Below, piece by piece: positions 18,893 to 27,778 of a DNA stretch of 64,000 nucleotides. Below the pieces are notes generated by a model. The model worked only from the letters and a program-made list of their open reading frames with translations. It was not told where the DNA came from and searched no databases. The translations under genes and the position numbers were made by a program. This DNA is from Mahella australiensis 50-1 BON (lineage in GTDB: Bacteria; Bacillota; Clostridia; Mahellales; Mahellaceae). Positions within the stretch are counted from its first letter, which is position 1, and every line of letters starts with the position of its first letter. The stretch covers positions 2,066,001 to 2,130,000 of the forward strand of contig NC_015520.1 of NCBI RefSeq assembly GCF_000213255.1, read 5' to 3'.

Positions 18893-19639
18893 TCACTTAC
18901 AATACGCGCCACCTCGATCTTTAGCCGTCTCGATCACTAACAGCATCGAGCTATCCAAATCAAACGGTCGCTTGTCGAAATCACCGTAAAGGCTAATATC
19001 AGCAAAACCCGCATCTGAAAGGATTGAAACAAGCTTTTGGCTTTGCAGTGGCAAAAGCTTTACCGAATTCTCAAAGCATTGGCCACCAACAGTTAACTCA
19101 GTAATGAATTCTATGTACCCCTGTGGTTCAAAACGATATCGCCTATTGAATACAAGGCCTATATCGTCGTTGCGTACGGTAGGTAATTGATCGATGCGAT
19201 ATTTAATGATTCTATCATAGTTCATTATTTGGAGCAATAGCTTTCCAGGTGCTTTCAAGACGCGATGGAATTCTTTAAGAGCGATCGAAACCATCGCTTC
19301 ATTGCTTAGATGCACTAAAGAATTGCCCATGCACATGACGCCATCGAAACTAGCCGGTTGGAAAACGGACAAGTCGGTCATATCCATAACATAAAATGCC
19401 GCAGTTAGCCCACCATCCGCGGCACTGGCCATGGCTATATCGATCATAGCTCGGCTTATGTCTATACCGATCATATTATATCCCATCTTAGCCATAGCAA
19501 GCGTATAGGTACCGGTGCCGCAGGCTACATCCAACACGCTGGCGCTTTTATCAAACACGCTTTGCACGAGGTCTAATTGTTGTTGTCCTACCGGAAATAT
19601 ATAATCATAATATCTGCTTATTTCTTCATAAAAGCCCAT
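18893..19639 (-). CDS. Class I SAM-dependent methyltransferase
   Basis: A 248-residue protein with the Rossmann-type SAM-binding motif VLDVACGTGTYTLAMAKMG near residue 40, GIDISRAMIDIA (post-I acidic residue) and a motif near MCMGNSLVHL. The fold family is clear and the substrate is not. It lies 35 bases after the GH94 gene on the same strand, so it is probably co-transcribed, though no functional link is evident. Confidence 0.82.
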   Translation of the reverse strand: MGFYEEISRYYDYIFPVGQQQLDLVQSVFDKSASVLDVACGTGTYTLAMAKMGYNMIGIDISRAMIDIAMASAADGGLTAAFYVMDMTDLSVFQPASFDGVMCMGNSLVHLSNEAMVSIALKEFHRVLKAPGKLLLQIMNYDRIIKYRIDQLPTVRNDDIGLVFNRRYRFEPQGYIEFITELTVGGQCFENSVKLLPLQSQKLVSILSDAGFADISLYGDFDKRPFDLDSSMLLVIETAKDRGGAYCK

Positions 19640-19674
19640 ATCATAATCCTTTCAACGCGCTAGCATATACTGGC

Positions 19675-22050
19675 TTACCCCATTATAACCTCGACTTTAT
19701 GGCATTTACCGTCTCGCAGATCCGGTAATTTATTGCCGTCGATTTTTTTGTCATCCAGCTTTATTTCTTTAATTCCGCTATTAACATGAGCGTTATTATT
19801 TATTAATATATCATATATCGTCCCGCGAAACAAGCGCGTATATCTAAATCCATCCCATGCTGACGGTATAGCGGGCGCTATAAGCAAACCGTCTTTCTCA
19901 GGCCGTATGCCGAGTATCCATTGCACCGCCACCCTATGCAACCATTGGGCCGAGCCGCTGTACCACGTCCAACCACCTCTGCCGAAATTCGGCGACTGTG
20001 GACCATCGGTATTGCCAGGTGTAACATAAGGCTCCACTTTATATGAATCAATATCATACGAACGGTTAGGAGGGCATATTTTCTGATATAGCTCGTATGC
20101 TTTCTCCGGCTGGCCCGCCATGATATACGCTACTACCGCCCACGTAGCTGCATGGGTATATACGCCGCCGTTTTCCCTCAATCCTGGTGCATACCGCGAT
20201 ATATATCCCAGGGCTTCCGACGGCTCGCTGTATGCGGGATATAAAAGCAAGGTACCGCAATCTTTGAATAGGTACTCTGTCACTGCATCCATGCACTGCT
20301 TTCGCCTCTTCTCATCAGCTATGCCACTTATCACGGCCCATGTTTGCGGATTCAAATAAATCCACCCTTCTTTGTTATCCTTTGAGCCTATTTTATCCCC
20401 CCAATCCGTAGTCGCTTGAATATACCACTGTCCATCCCAACCGAACTTATTTATATTTTCTTTTAATACAGACTGTACATCGACGCACTTATCGGCAAGA
20501 ATATCATCGGCTTTCAAGCGCATGATAGGTATAAAATCGGTCAATATCGCATACAAGAATTCGCCGACCCAGAAACTTTCGCCCTTCATATCAAGGCCTA
20601 TGCCATTTAATCCGTCGTTCCAATCGTTCTCACCGATGAGCGGTATACCTCGCGGGCTGAAACGCATAAAGCTTCTTTCAATGGCCTTAACGCAATGGCA
20701 ATATAATGTATCCTCCCCACCATCGTAATATGGCACAACCTCATCCAATATAGAGTAGTCATCGGTTTCTTTGATATAATTTTCGGTTACATAAGGCAAC
20801 CAAAGCAGATCGTCGGAGCAAGTAGTTATGCTACCCCAATTGCCCAGCGGCATCCACCAATGCAGCACGGTACCATCGCTGTGCTGTTTGCCTGCATGTA
20901 TAAGTATCCTCTCTTTGGTGTACTCAGGTGCGCTTTCCAGAAATATAAGAGAATCCTGCAGTTGGTCTCTATATCCATAACCCCCGCTGACCTGGTAATA
21001 ACCAGCTCTTCCCCATATGCGGCAGGAAATAGCTTGATATTTAAGCCATGTATTTGTCATAAAATCCATGGCCTTGTCAGGCGTTCGAATAATTTCATTC
21101 TGTAATAAAGGCTTCCAAAAATTTTTCATGCTCTCAAAAGCCGCCTCGCATTCGCGCGTATCATTATACCTTTTAGCAAGCACGATGGCTTGTTCACCAT
21201 TATCAGCACAACCGAGGGTAAAACAAAGGCTTTCCTGCTCATATGGCTCAAGGTTTACACTGACCTGAAGGGAGGCTATGGCATCGCCGAATCGCCCTAC
21301 GTTGCGGGCTAATACTCTATCATGCACTGCTTTTGGATTCTTCTCATCGCAGTACATGCCAATGAACGACTCTTTGTCGCCATCATATGATACTGGCTTT
21401 AAACTCGACGTGTGAAACGCTACATAATCCCAACTTCGGTTGCTATGCTGTCCTTTAGCATTAGCCAAATCGGACATATATTTTCTAACTGTGAACCCAT
21501 TTATATCATTATTATATTGCGTATCTATAAACAGCTTATGAAATTCCCTATGCTCGTCAGGAGCATTGCCGAGAGTCCATTCCATATACGTGAACAGGTC
21601 AAGCGAACGCTTTCGATCGCTTTTATTGATAAGTTTTACTCTCCATATCTCCAGAGGTTGACCGGGTACGGCAAAAAGCGTCCACCGGCTTTCTATCCCT
21701 TTATATTCCTGTATAAAGGTCGTATACCCTATGCCGTGGTGAACTTCGTAGTGCTCAGGTTCACGACACATCGGTTTATAACTGAGTGACCAGCATTGAG
21801 CCGTATCGTTATCCCTAATATAGATGTACTTGCCCCACCTATCCTCTATTATATCCTGAAAGCTCCTGGTGAGACGATTTTCGCCAGCGCTGAAACGCCA
21901 CGAATAGCCTCCGCCTGTCTGAGAAACGATAAATGAATATTCACCGTTGCTTATAGCATTTACCCAAGGCCGTGGTGTGAACGGCGTCTTTATTATATAT
22001 TCGCTGCCATCATCAGAAAAATATCCATACTCATTTTCAAATAATCCCAT
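19675..22050 (-). CDS. Glycoside hydrolase family 94 phosphorylase (cellobiose phosphorylase-like)
   Basis: A 791-residue cytoplasmic enzyme expected to split a beta-linked disaccharide with phosphate, giving a sugar 1-phosphate and a free sugar. The N-terminal beta-sandwich starts with the family-like FENEYGYFSDDGSEY...TPRPW. The (alpha/alpha)6 barrel carries GENDWNDGLNG (473-483), whose DWND holds the general acid, and a C-terminal GRGGWTWYSGSA. Length fits cellobiose, laminaribiose or chitobiose phosphorylases (~800) rather than the longer beta-1,2-oligoglucan type. There is no signal peptide. It follows lacI by 20 bases in the operon with an oligosaccharide ABC importer, so import then phosphorolysis is likely. 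The linkage is unknown. Confidence 0.87.
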   Translation of the reverse strand: MGLFENEYGYFSDDGSEYIIKTPFTPRPWVNAISNGEYSFIVSQTGGGYSWRFSAGENRLTRSFQDIIEDRWGKYIYIRDNDTAQCWSLSYKPMCREPEHYEVHHGIGYTTFIQEYKGIESRWTLFAVPGQPLEIWRVKLINKSDRKRSLDLFTYMEWTLGNAPDEHREFHKLFIDTQYNNDINGFTVRKYMSDLANAKGQHSNRSWDYVAFHTSSLKPVSYDGDKESFIGMYCDEKNPKAVHDRVLARNVGRFGDAIASLQVSVNLEPYEQESLCFTLGCADNGEQAIVLAKRYNDTRECEAAFESMKNFWKPLLQNEIIRTPDKAMDFMTNTWLKYQAISCRIWGRAGYYQVSGGYGYRDQLQDSLIFLESAPEYTKERILIHAGKQHSDGTVLHWWMPLGNWGSITTCSDDLLWLPYVTENYIKETDDYSILDEVVPYYDGGEDTLYCHCVKAIERSFMRFSPRGIPLIGENDWNDGLNGIGLDMKGESFWVGEFLYAILTDFIPIMRLKADDILADKCVDVQSVLKENINKFGWDGQWYIQATTDWGDKIGSKDNKEGWIYLNPQTWAVISGIADEKRRKQCMDAVTEYLFKDCGTLLLYPAYSEPSEALGYISRYAPGLRENGGVYTHAATWAVVAYIMAGQPEKAYELYQKICPPNRSYDIDSYKVEPYVTPGNTDGPQSPNFGRGGWTWYSGSAQWLHRVAVQWILGIRPEKDGLLIAPAIPSAWDGFRYTRLFRGTIYDILINNNAHVNSGIKEIKLDDKKIDGNKLPDLRDGKCHKVEVIMG

Positions 22051-22070
22051 AATCTTAACTCCTCTTAATT

Positions 22071-23063
22071 TTACGATTCACCGCATGATTTGCGAATTAT
22101 AAGTTCGGCAGGGAGTATAATCTCCTCCTCATTTGGGAAATCTCCCTGCAAAGCTTGCATCAAAAGGCGTACTGCCAGGCAACCCATTTCATACACCGGT
22201 TGCTTTATCGTCGTCAACGGCGGATCGACATATTGAGCCAGCCTTATATCGTCAAACCCTATGATGGCTATATCTTTGCCTACCTTCAGGCCAGCTTCAT
22301 CAAATGCTTCCATTGCCCCTATGGCCATCTCGTCATTAGCGGCGAAAATTCCCTGAGGCAAATCGTTCTGAAGTAACATCAGTTTAGCGGCTTGATAACC
22401 CCCTGCCTCTATGAAATTCCCCTTATAACATAATTTCGGGGCATACCCTATTCCATAAGCCTCTAAAGCCGCTTTATAGCCTTCAAAGCGCTTTATATTA
22501 TCGTACGAATCATCGCTACCACTTATATATGCTATTCTCTTATATCCTAAAGATATAAGATATTCTACAGCCTTATAAGCGCCATTGAAGTTATCCACCT
22601 CGATATTTATAATATATTTGCTGCTTAATCGGCGATCCAGCAAAGCTATGGGCATATCTTGCCGTGCAGCCGATTTTATCAGATTATCATCCAAATTATG
22701 CGCAAATATGATCATGGCATCGGTTCGTTTTTCTTTCAAGAATTTGGCCGCGGTGCTGTCAAATCCCCCTATAGCGCTAAGTGCCATAAGGTCATATCCG
22801 CTGGCCAGCGTCGCTTCCTGCACGCCCCTTATAAGCTCTGAAAAGAAAGGACCTGCAAGGTCAGAAACTATAAGTCCTATCGTGTTGGTCTTACTCGATT
22901 TTAAATCCCTCGCATTACCGTTCGGACGATATTTAAGCTCTTCCGCCGCTTTAATGACCCTCTCTTTTGTCTCAGCACTTACCGGACCGCTGTTATTCAA
23001 TGCATATGATGCCGTCGATATAGAAACGCCGGCCTTTTTGGCTACATCTTTTATAGTAACTAT
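22071..23063 (-). CDS. LacI-family transcriptional regulator with apparent ATA start
   Basis: A 330-residue repressor. Reading from 23063 restores the full LacI headpiece (VTIKDVAKKAGVSISTASYAL, helix-turn-helix 4-25) and the hinge, followed by a periplasmic-binding-like sensor domain (TNTIGLIVSDLAGPFFSELI). The codon where Met should be is ATA. It is 7 bases from an ideal AGGAGGTGAT, and no in-frame ATG, GTG or TTG is available upstream. The first standard start downstream (TTG at 23000) would remove the DNA-binding domain. The likely targets are the two GAAACGTTTC operators at 26740 and 26829 before the operon. The effector is probably the imported sugar or its phosphate. Confidence 0.85.
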   Translation of the reverse strand: MVTIKDVAKKAGVSISTASYALNNSGPVSAETKERVIKAAEELKYRPNGNARDLKSSKTNTIGLIVSDLAGPFFSELIRGVQEATLASGYDLMALSAIGGFDSTAAKFLKEKRTDAMIIFAHNLDDNLIKSAARQDMPIALLDRRLSSKYIINIEVDNFNGAYKAVEYLISLGYKRIAYISGSDDSYDNIKRFEGYKAALEAYGIGYAPKLCYKGNFIEAGGYQAAKLMLLQNDLPQGIFAANDEMAIGAMEAFDEAGLKVGKDIAIIGFDDIRLAQYVDPPLTTIKQPVYEMGCLAVRLLMQALQGDFPNEEEIILPAELIIRKSCGES

Positions 23064-23085
23064 ATTATCACCTCCTCTAAAATTA

Positions 23086-23112
23086 TAGGATACGGGGTTA
23101 GACCCCGTATCC
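23086..23112 (-). terminator. Hairpin between the binding-protein gene and lacI
   Basis: A perfect 12-bp stem (AGGATACGGGGT 23086-23097, ACCCCGTATCCT 23101-23112) with a 3-base loop, just past the stop at 23120. On the minus strand it is followed only by ATAATTTT, so it may be a partial terminator or a 3'-end stabiliser. Either would give higher transporter than regulator expression. Confidence 0.7.
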
Positions 23113-23119
23113 TAAGAAT

Positions 23120-24790
23120 TTACTGCGCTTGACTGTATCTGTCATAAGCCGCTTTATAGATGCTTAAATACTCGTCCAATCCCATTTGCTTAAGCTGATT
23201 TACGTAGTTATTCCAACCCTCATCATCAAACGAATATTTGCCGTTTATAACCTGCTCTTGAATCTCATTCACATAGCCCTCTATATCTGCTTTCAACGCC
23301 ACCAATCTATCATTCTCTTCAGTGGTAAATATAAATTGCGGCCATACTTCTTTTATAATATACGGCTTGGACTTTTCAGCCGCTTCCATCGGTGGTTCAG
23401 TAGATTCAGAACCCTTAAAATATTTCTGCATTGTAATCCCCGGCCAGCCGGAAACCGAGGGCATATATTGCGACCTAGCCTGATCCTGATTTAAACCATT
23501 CGGGTTATTAGTTATAACATCGGTGAATACATATTCCCCATTGGCATCCACCGTGTATGTTTCCCCTTCTATACCCATATTGAATAGCTTGATACCTTCT
23601 TCGCTATACATATAATCGAGCCATCTTACCGTTGCCTCAGGATATTTATTTTTATCGGTAATCACAGCCATAAACGGTGTTTCAGCAACCGGAGATAGCG
23701 AAGGTACTATCTTGTCGCCCTGCGGCCCTTCCAGCACACCTATACCTGTATAATCAGTAACTGTTAGCAATGTTGGACTCCAACCAGCATAAGCACCTAT
23801 TGTACCATTATTTGCTTTTGCTATGACTTTATCCCAACCAGAAGTAAATATCTCTTGATCCAATAATTTTTCTGAGTAAAGTTTGCGCATATATTCTACC
23901 ATATCCCTATACTTCTCATCTGCAGGCCAAAATCTGAGCTGGTTGGTACTCTCATCCATATCTACAAAATTAGCAGCATTTCCTCTGTTGCCTAAGCCCC
24001 ACGCTCCTTTTATATTCTTTATGATACTGCCTAAATTTTGTCCTGTCAAAGGTATTTCATCTGCCTGGCCATTACCATTCGGATCCTGCTCTTTAAATGC
24101 TTTCAGAGCGTTATATAATTCCTCAGTTGTAGCCGGCTCTTTTATCCCTATTTTATCCATCCAACCCTTTCTTATCCACAAACGATCTCCTAATCTCATC
24201 GATAAGAAATCGGGGTCAATAAGTCGTGGGAAGGAATAAATACCACCATCAGGAGCGGTTAAGCCTCTAGCTACATCTGGGTTCTTTTCATAAAAAGCTT
24301 TTATGTTGGGCGCATATTTATCGATATAGTCATTGAGTTTTATGAATACCCCCTGCTGACTGCCATATGTTACTATGTCGGTAGCATCGATAAACATCCT
24401 GATAAATACATCAGGATAATCTTGACTGGCCAATGCCAGATTCTTTCTTTCGGTAGTGTTATCCCACGGCACCAATTCCCACTCTACGTGTATGCCGGTC
24501 ATTTCCTCATATTTCTTTATGACAGGCATATCAGCGTTATTGGCTTGGCCAGGCGACTGGTTTGACATAACCTTGATGGTTATGGGCTCCTTTACAATAG
24601 GTAGACCCGTTTCATTTAAAGAATCCGGCACTGTCGTTTCCCCGTTGGAAGCCTGTTCATCAGATCCACCTTGTTCACCGCTCGGAGATGCACTATCCTC
24701 GGTAGTATCGCTATTTGAACAAGCCAACATAACAGATGCTATCATCAAAATAGCAAGCACTAAAGACAAAAACCTAAAACCGCGCTTCAT
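23120..24790 (-). CDS. Extracellular solute-binding lipoprotein (LplA-like, carbohydrate ABC importer)
   Basis: A 556-residue binding protein. The signal peptide ends in a lipobox (MIASVMLAC, Cys near 24), followed by a Ser/Asp/Gly-rich linker (CSNSDTTEDSASPSGEQGG). The mature protein has the fold of the long (~550-residue) family 1 binding proteins that serve LplB/LplC-type permeases and usually bind oligosaccharides. It is preceded by AAGGAGG and lies ~50 bases after the second permease gene. The ATPase (MsmK type) is not encoded here and is probably shared. Confidence 0.88.
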   Translation of the reverse strand: MKRGFRFLSLVLAILMIASVMLACSNSDTTEDSASPSGEQGGSDEQASNGETTVPDSLNETGLPIVKEPITIKVMSNQSPGQANNADMPVIKKYEEMTGIHVEWELVPWDNTTERKNLALASQDYPDVFIRMFIDATDIVTYGSQQGVFIKLNDYIDKYAPNIKAFYEKNPDVARGLTAPDGGIYSFPRLIDPDFLSMRLGDRLWIRKGWMDKIGIKEPATTEELYNALKAFKEQDPNGNGQADEIPLTGQNLGSIIKNIKGAWGLGNRGNAANFVDMDESTNQLRFWPADEKYRDMVEYMRKLYSEKLLDQEIFTSGWDKVIAKANNGTIGAYAGWSPTLLTVTDYTGIGVLEGPQGDKIVPSLSPVAETPFMAVITDKNKYPEATVRWLDYMYSEEGIKLFNMGIEGETYTVDANGEYVFTDVITNNPNGLNQDQARSQYMPSVSGWPGITMQKYFKGSESTEPPMEAAEKSKPYIIKEVWPQFIFTTEENDRLVALKADIEGYVNEIQEQVINGKYSFDDEGWNNYVNQLKQMGLDEYLSIYKAAYDRYSQAQ

Positions 24791-24840
24791 AGAAATTCCT
24801 CCTTAAAAATATTTGTTTTATATTTGCTAAAGGGATACAT

Positions 24841-25734
24841 CTATCCCTTAATAGCACCTATCATAACACCTTTAACAAAGTATCTTTGCAAAAACGGATA
24901 TATAATCAGTACAGGTACACTAGCGACAACTATAGTAGCGTACTTTATACCTTCAGCCAACACCTGCTGCTGAGCTATCGACTCACTTGCTGAATTCATG
25001 AGCTGCTGCATTTGATTCTGAACTAATATTTTCCTTAAGACCAGTTGCAATGGATATTTAGCTTGGTCCCTCAAATAGATAAGTGCGTCAAAATAGGAAT
25101 TCCAATGACCCACCCCGTAGAATAGTACCATAACAGCTATTATGGGCATTGACAAAGGTAAAATTATGCTCCATAATATTCTCCAATTTGAGCATCCATC
25201 CAACATAGCTGATTCCTGAAGTTCAAACGGTATGCTGGACTGAAAGTACGTCCTCATGATTATAACATTGTATATAGAAATAGCCCCTGGCAGTACCATA
25301 ACCCAAAAATTATCTATCAATCCCAAATCCCTTATAATTAGGTAAGTCGGCACCAATCCACCACTAAAAAACATCGTAAAAGTAAACAATCCCATAAATA
25401 TGTTCCCACCACGAAGATCCTTTCGCGATAACGGATACGCTGTAATAATAGACAATATAACATTTACTGCCGTGCCCACCAACGTATAGAGTATGGTATT
25501 CCAGTAACCGGAAATAATCTCATTATCCGCAAAAACCTTCTTGTAAGCATCAAGATTAATACCTTTGGGCAAAAGTATTATCTCACCGTTTAAAACCTTC
25601 ATTGGATCACTAAAAGAAGCGCTGACAACATATATTAGAGGATATAATACTATTACCGTTATTAATACTAATAAAAATCCATTTACTATATCAAAAGCCT
25701 TATCGCTCCTTGACTCTATAAGCCTATTATTCAT
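24841..25734 (-). CDS. Carbohydrate ABC transporter permease (LplC/YtcP-like)
   Basis: A 297-residue inner-membrane subunit with six hydrophobic segments and the EAA-type loop (ESAMLDGCSNWRILWSIILPLSMP) that contacts the ATPase. It ends in KGVMIGAIKG, the usual tail of this permease class. The start is preceded by AAGGAGC. It lies 14 bases after the partner permease. Confidence 0.9.
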   Translation of the reverse strand: MNNRLIESRSDKAFDIVNGFLLVLITVIVLYPLIYVVSASFSDPMKVLNGEIILLPKGINLDAYKKVFADNEIISGYWNTILYTLVGTAVNVILSIITAYPLSRKDLRGGNIFMGLFTFTMFFSGGLVPTYLIIRDLGLIDNFWVMVLPGAISIYNVIIMRTYFQSSIPFELQESAMLDGCSNWRILWSIILPLSMPIIAVMVLFYGVGHWNSYFDALIYLRDQAKYPLQLVLRKILVQNQMQQLMNSASESIAQQQVLAEGIKYATIVVASVPVLIIYPFLQRYFVKGVMIGAIKG

Positions 25735-25748
25735 ACATCATCGCTCCT

Positions 25749-26690
25749 TTACCACAGGCTCACGTCATTGACGCGACGCGAAATAGTATTTACTATAATC
25801 AAAAGTATGAAATTTATCACAGAATTAAACAGACCTACGGCAGTAGAAAAACTGTACTGCGCTCCTAATATACCCATCCTGTATACATATGTCGATATAA
25901 CATCGGACGCTGGCATATTCAGATTGTTTTGCAGCAAGAACACCTTTTCAAAGCCCACGTTCATTATGCTCCCGACATTTAGGATTAAAAGTATAACAAC
26001 CGTAGGCATTATCCCAGGTAAATCTATATGCCAAATCCGTTTCATCCTGCTAGCCCCATCGACTATAGCAGCCTCGTGCAGCTCGGGATCAATGCCAGCT
26101 AATGCAGCCATGTATATAATCGAGTTCCATCCCATATGCTGCCATACGTCCGATAATACATATATCGTTTTGAACCATGCAGGCTCTATCATAAAGTATA
26201 TAGGTTGTCCCCCTAAAGCTACAATCAGTTTATTGACTATGCCATTACTTGGCGAAAGAAATGAAATTATCATCCCTGCTACAACTACTGTAGAAAGGAA
26301 GTGCGGTGCATATGTTATAGTCTGCACAGTATTCTTTATAACGCCGTTTCTTAATTCGTTCATCATTATAGCTAATATTATAGGAATAGGAAATCCAACT
26401 GCTAAACTATATAAGCTTATACCCAACGTATTCGCCATAAGACGCCCAAAATTATAGCCGTTAAAAAATCGTTCAAAATGCTTAAATCCTACCCAAGGGC
26501 TACCCCATATGCCCTTAGTAGCTACGAAATCTTTAAATGCCAATTGCACGCCATACATAGGCAGGTAATGGAATATAAGGAAATACAATATTGCCGGAAT
26601 TAACATTATATAAAGATCATAATTCCTTATCGCATATCTCATAGTAGAGTTCTTGCCAATACCCCTATCCAACTTATTAGAGCTCCCCAT
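25749..26690 (-). CDS. Carbohydrate ABC transporter permease (LplB/YteP-like)
   Basis: A 313-residue permease with six membrane segments. The N-terminal part has the family-typical YDLYIMLIPAILYFLIFHYLPMYGV, and the cytoplasmic EAA loop is HEAAIVDGASRMKRIWHIDLPG. It is the first gene of the operon. Two operators and a near-consensus promoter lie in its ~160-base leader. Confidence 0.9.
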   Translation of the reverse strand: MGSSNKLDRGIGKNSTMRYAIRNYDLYIMLIPAILYFLIFHYLPMYGVQLAFKDFVATKGIWGSPWVGFKHFERFFNGYNFGRLMANTLGISLYSLAVGFPIPIILAIMMNELRNGVIKNTVQTITYAPHFLSTVVVAGMIISFLSPSNGIVNKLIVALGGQPIYFMIEPAWFKTIYVLSDVWQHMGWNSIIYMAALAGIDPELHEAAIVDGASRMKRIWHIDLPGIMPTVVILLILNVGSIMNVGFEKVFLLQNNLNMPASDVISTYVYRMGILGAQYSFSTAVGLFNSVINFILLIIVNTISRRVNDVSLW

Positions 26691-26739
26691 TGTCAGCCAA
26701 CTCTCCCTTCTGTACGGTTTAAAAATACCACCCGTTATC

Positions 26740-26882
26740 GAAACGTTTCTATAAAATGACTGGTTTATCGCCTTACCCCTGTTATTTGATTATCAAAACA
26801 CATATAATATAGCTGTATCACCTATATCGAAACGTTTCTATAAATCTGCTTTCATTATACAATCCTAAAAGCATCTAGTCAA
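26740..26882 (-). promoter_or_regulatory. Promoter with two identical LacI-type operators
   Basis: On the minus strand TTGACT (26882-26877) and TATAAT (26859-26854) are spaced by exactly 17 bp. The 20-base sequence TATCGAAACGTTTCTATAAA, containing the perfect palindrome GAAACGTTTC, occurs twice in the leader (palindromes at 26829-26838 and 26740-26749). Centres are 89 bp apart, near +14 and +103. GAAACGTTTC with a central CG is the classic LacI-family operator. The arrangement suits repression by a tetrameric or looped repressor encoded by the operon's own lacI gene. Confidence 0.8.
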
Positions 26883-26888
26883 TAGATA

Positions 26889-27353
26889 TCACAAAAATTT
26901 TTTCTCATATTCTTTTACCTTGTCCACAAGTTCCACAAACTGACCATATGTACGCATAATACCCTCTATGCTGAGCGGCCGGCCCAGTTTTACCCATCTT
27001 AAGTGCCGTGACATATATCCGCCTATGGATGTAAGCGGATGAAGTGTTATCAATGCATCGACCATTATTATGTGGTCAGCAGTTATGCCTGATATATTAA
27101 GATAACTATATACAGCATTTATGGCCAAATCCTTATCACCTTTGACGCCGCATATATATATATCATTATTGAATTCATCTGTGCCCATAAATACCCATTT
27201 ACCCAATTGATCCTCGTCCATTTCATCGTAAAACGGAATAGCACGGAATTGTCCATATGTCGGCATCCCCTTCCGTGGCAAGTAACCCAAATGTATAGCA
27301 GCAGCGGTAACAGAGGAATGAGAACCGCCGTAGCATGTATAAATAAGTTTCAT
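26889..27353 (-). CDS. DUF3189 family protein (copy 1)
   Basis: A 154-residue protein of unknown function starting MKLIYTCYGGSHSSVTAAAIHLGYLP. The Gly-Ser-rich beginning after the first strand looks like a nucleotide- or phosphate-binding loop, but no catalytic motif is recognised. It is a paralogue of the next gene upstream (MKIIYHSYSPSYAAAVAAAMHIGILP). DUF3189 genes commonly accompany spoIIP in Clostridia, which suggests a sporulation link. Confidence 0.75.
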   Translation of the reverse strand: MKLIYTCYGGSHSSVTAAAIHLGYLPRKGMPTYGQFRAIPFYDEMDEDQLGKWVFMGTDEFNNDIYICGVKGDKDLAINAVYSYLNISGITADHIIMVDALITLHPLTSIGGYMSRHLRWVKLGRPLSIEGIMRTYGQFVELVDKVKEYEKKFL

Positions 27354-27362
27354 AAAAAATCC

Positions 27363-27776
27363 TTATACTGAGATTTGATTCTTCACATAACTTACCGCTT
27401 TTATAAACGCGCTATATCGCTTTTTCAGTAGCATATAATACAATTGCTCAGGAAGGGATATATTTATGTCTAACCCACTTACATCAGCATAATATACCCC
27501 TTCGTCCATATGCAATATATAATCGACAGAAACCAGCTCGTTTCTTACAACAGAAATATTATTCTTAGTGCCTAATATATATACCTCATTGTAGCCTTCA
27601 TCTATTCCTACATATATAAACAGACCAAAACACGAGGCGTATTTTCTCCCAAAATATGGTATACTTAATATCTGCTTATTGTCTGGTACATATTCTCCAG
27701 GCAATATGCCAATATGCATAGCAGCAGCCACCGCAGCGGCATATGAGGGTGAATAGCTATGGTATATTATTTTCAT
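27363..27776 (-). CDS. DUF3189 family protein (copy 2)
   Basis: A 137-residue paralogue of its neighbour, colinear over its length (IYHSYSPSYAAAVAAAMHIG, then IPYFGRKYASCFGLFIYVGIDEGYNEVYILG). It lies 9 bases from copy 1 and only 2 bases after spoIIP, so the set is probably one transcription unit. The divergence between the copies suggests an old duplication. Function is unknown. Confidence 0.75.
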   Translation of the reverse strand: MKIIYHSYSPSYAAAVAAAMHIGILPGEYVPDNKQILSIPYFGRKYASCFGLFIYVGIDEGYNEVYILGTKNNISVVRNELVSVDYILHMDEGVYYADVSGLDINISLPEQLYYMLLKKRYSAFIKAVSYVKNQISV

Positions 27777-27778
27777 AC

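Noticed and set aside
25768..26457. A long open frame on the plus strand (about 229 codons)
   Set aside because: It lies wholly antisense to an ABC permease with intact motifs, and it has no ribosome-binding site or recognisable domain.
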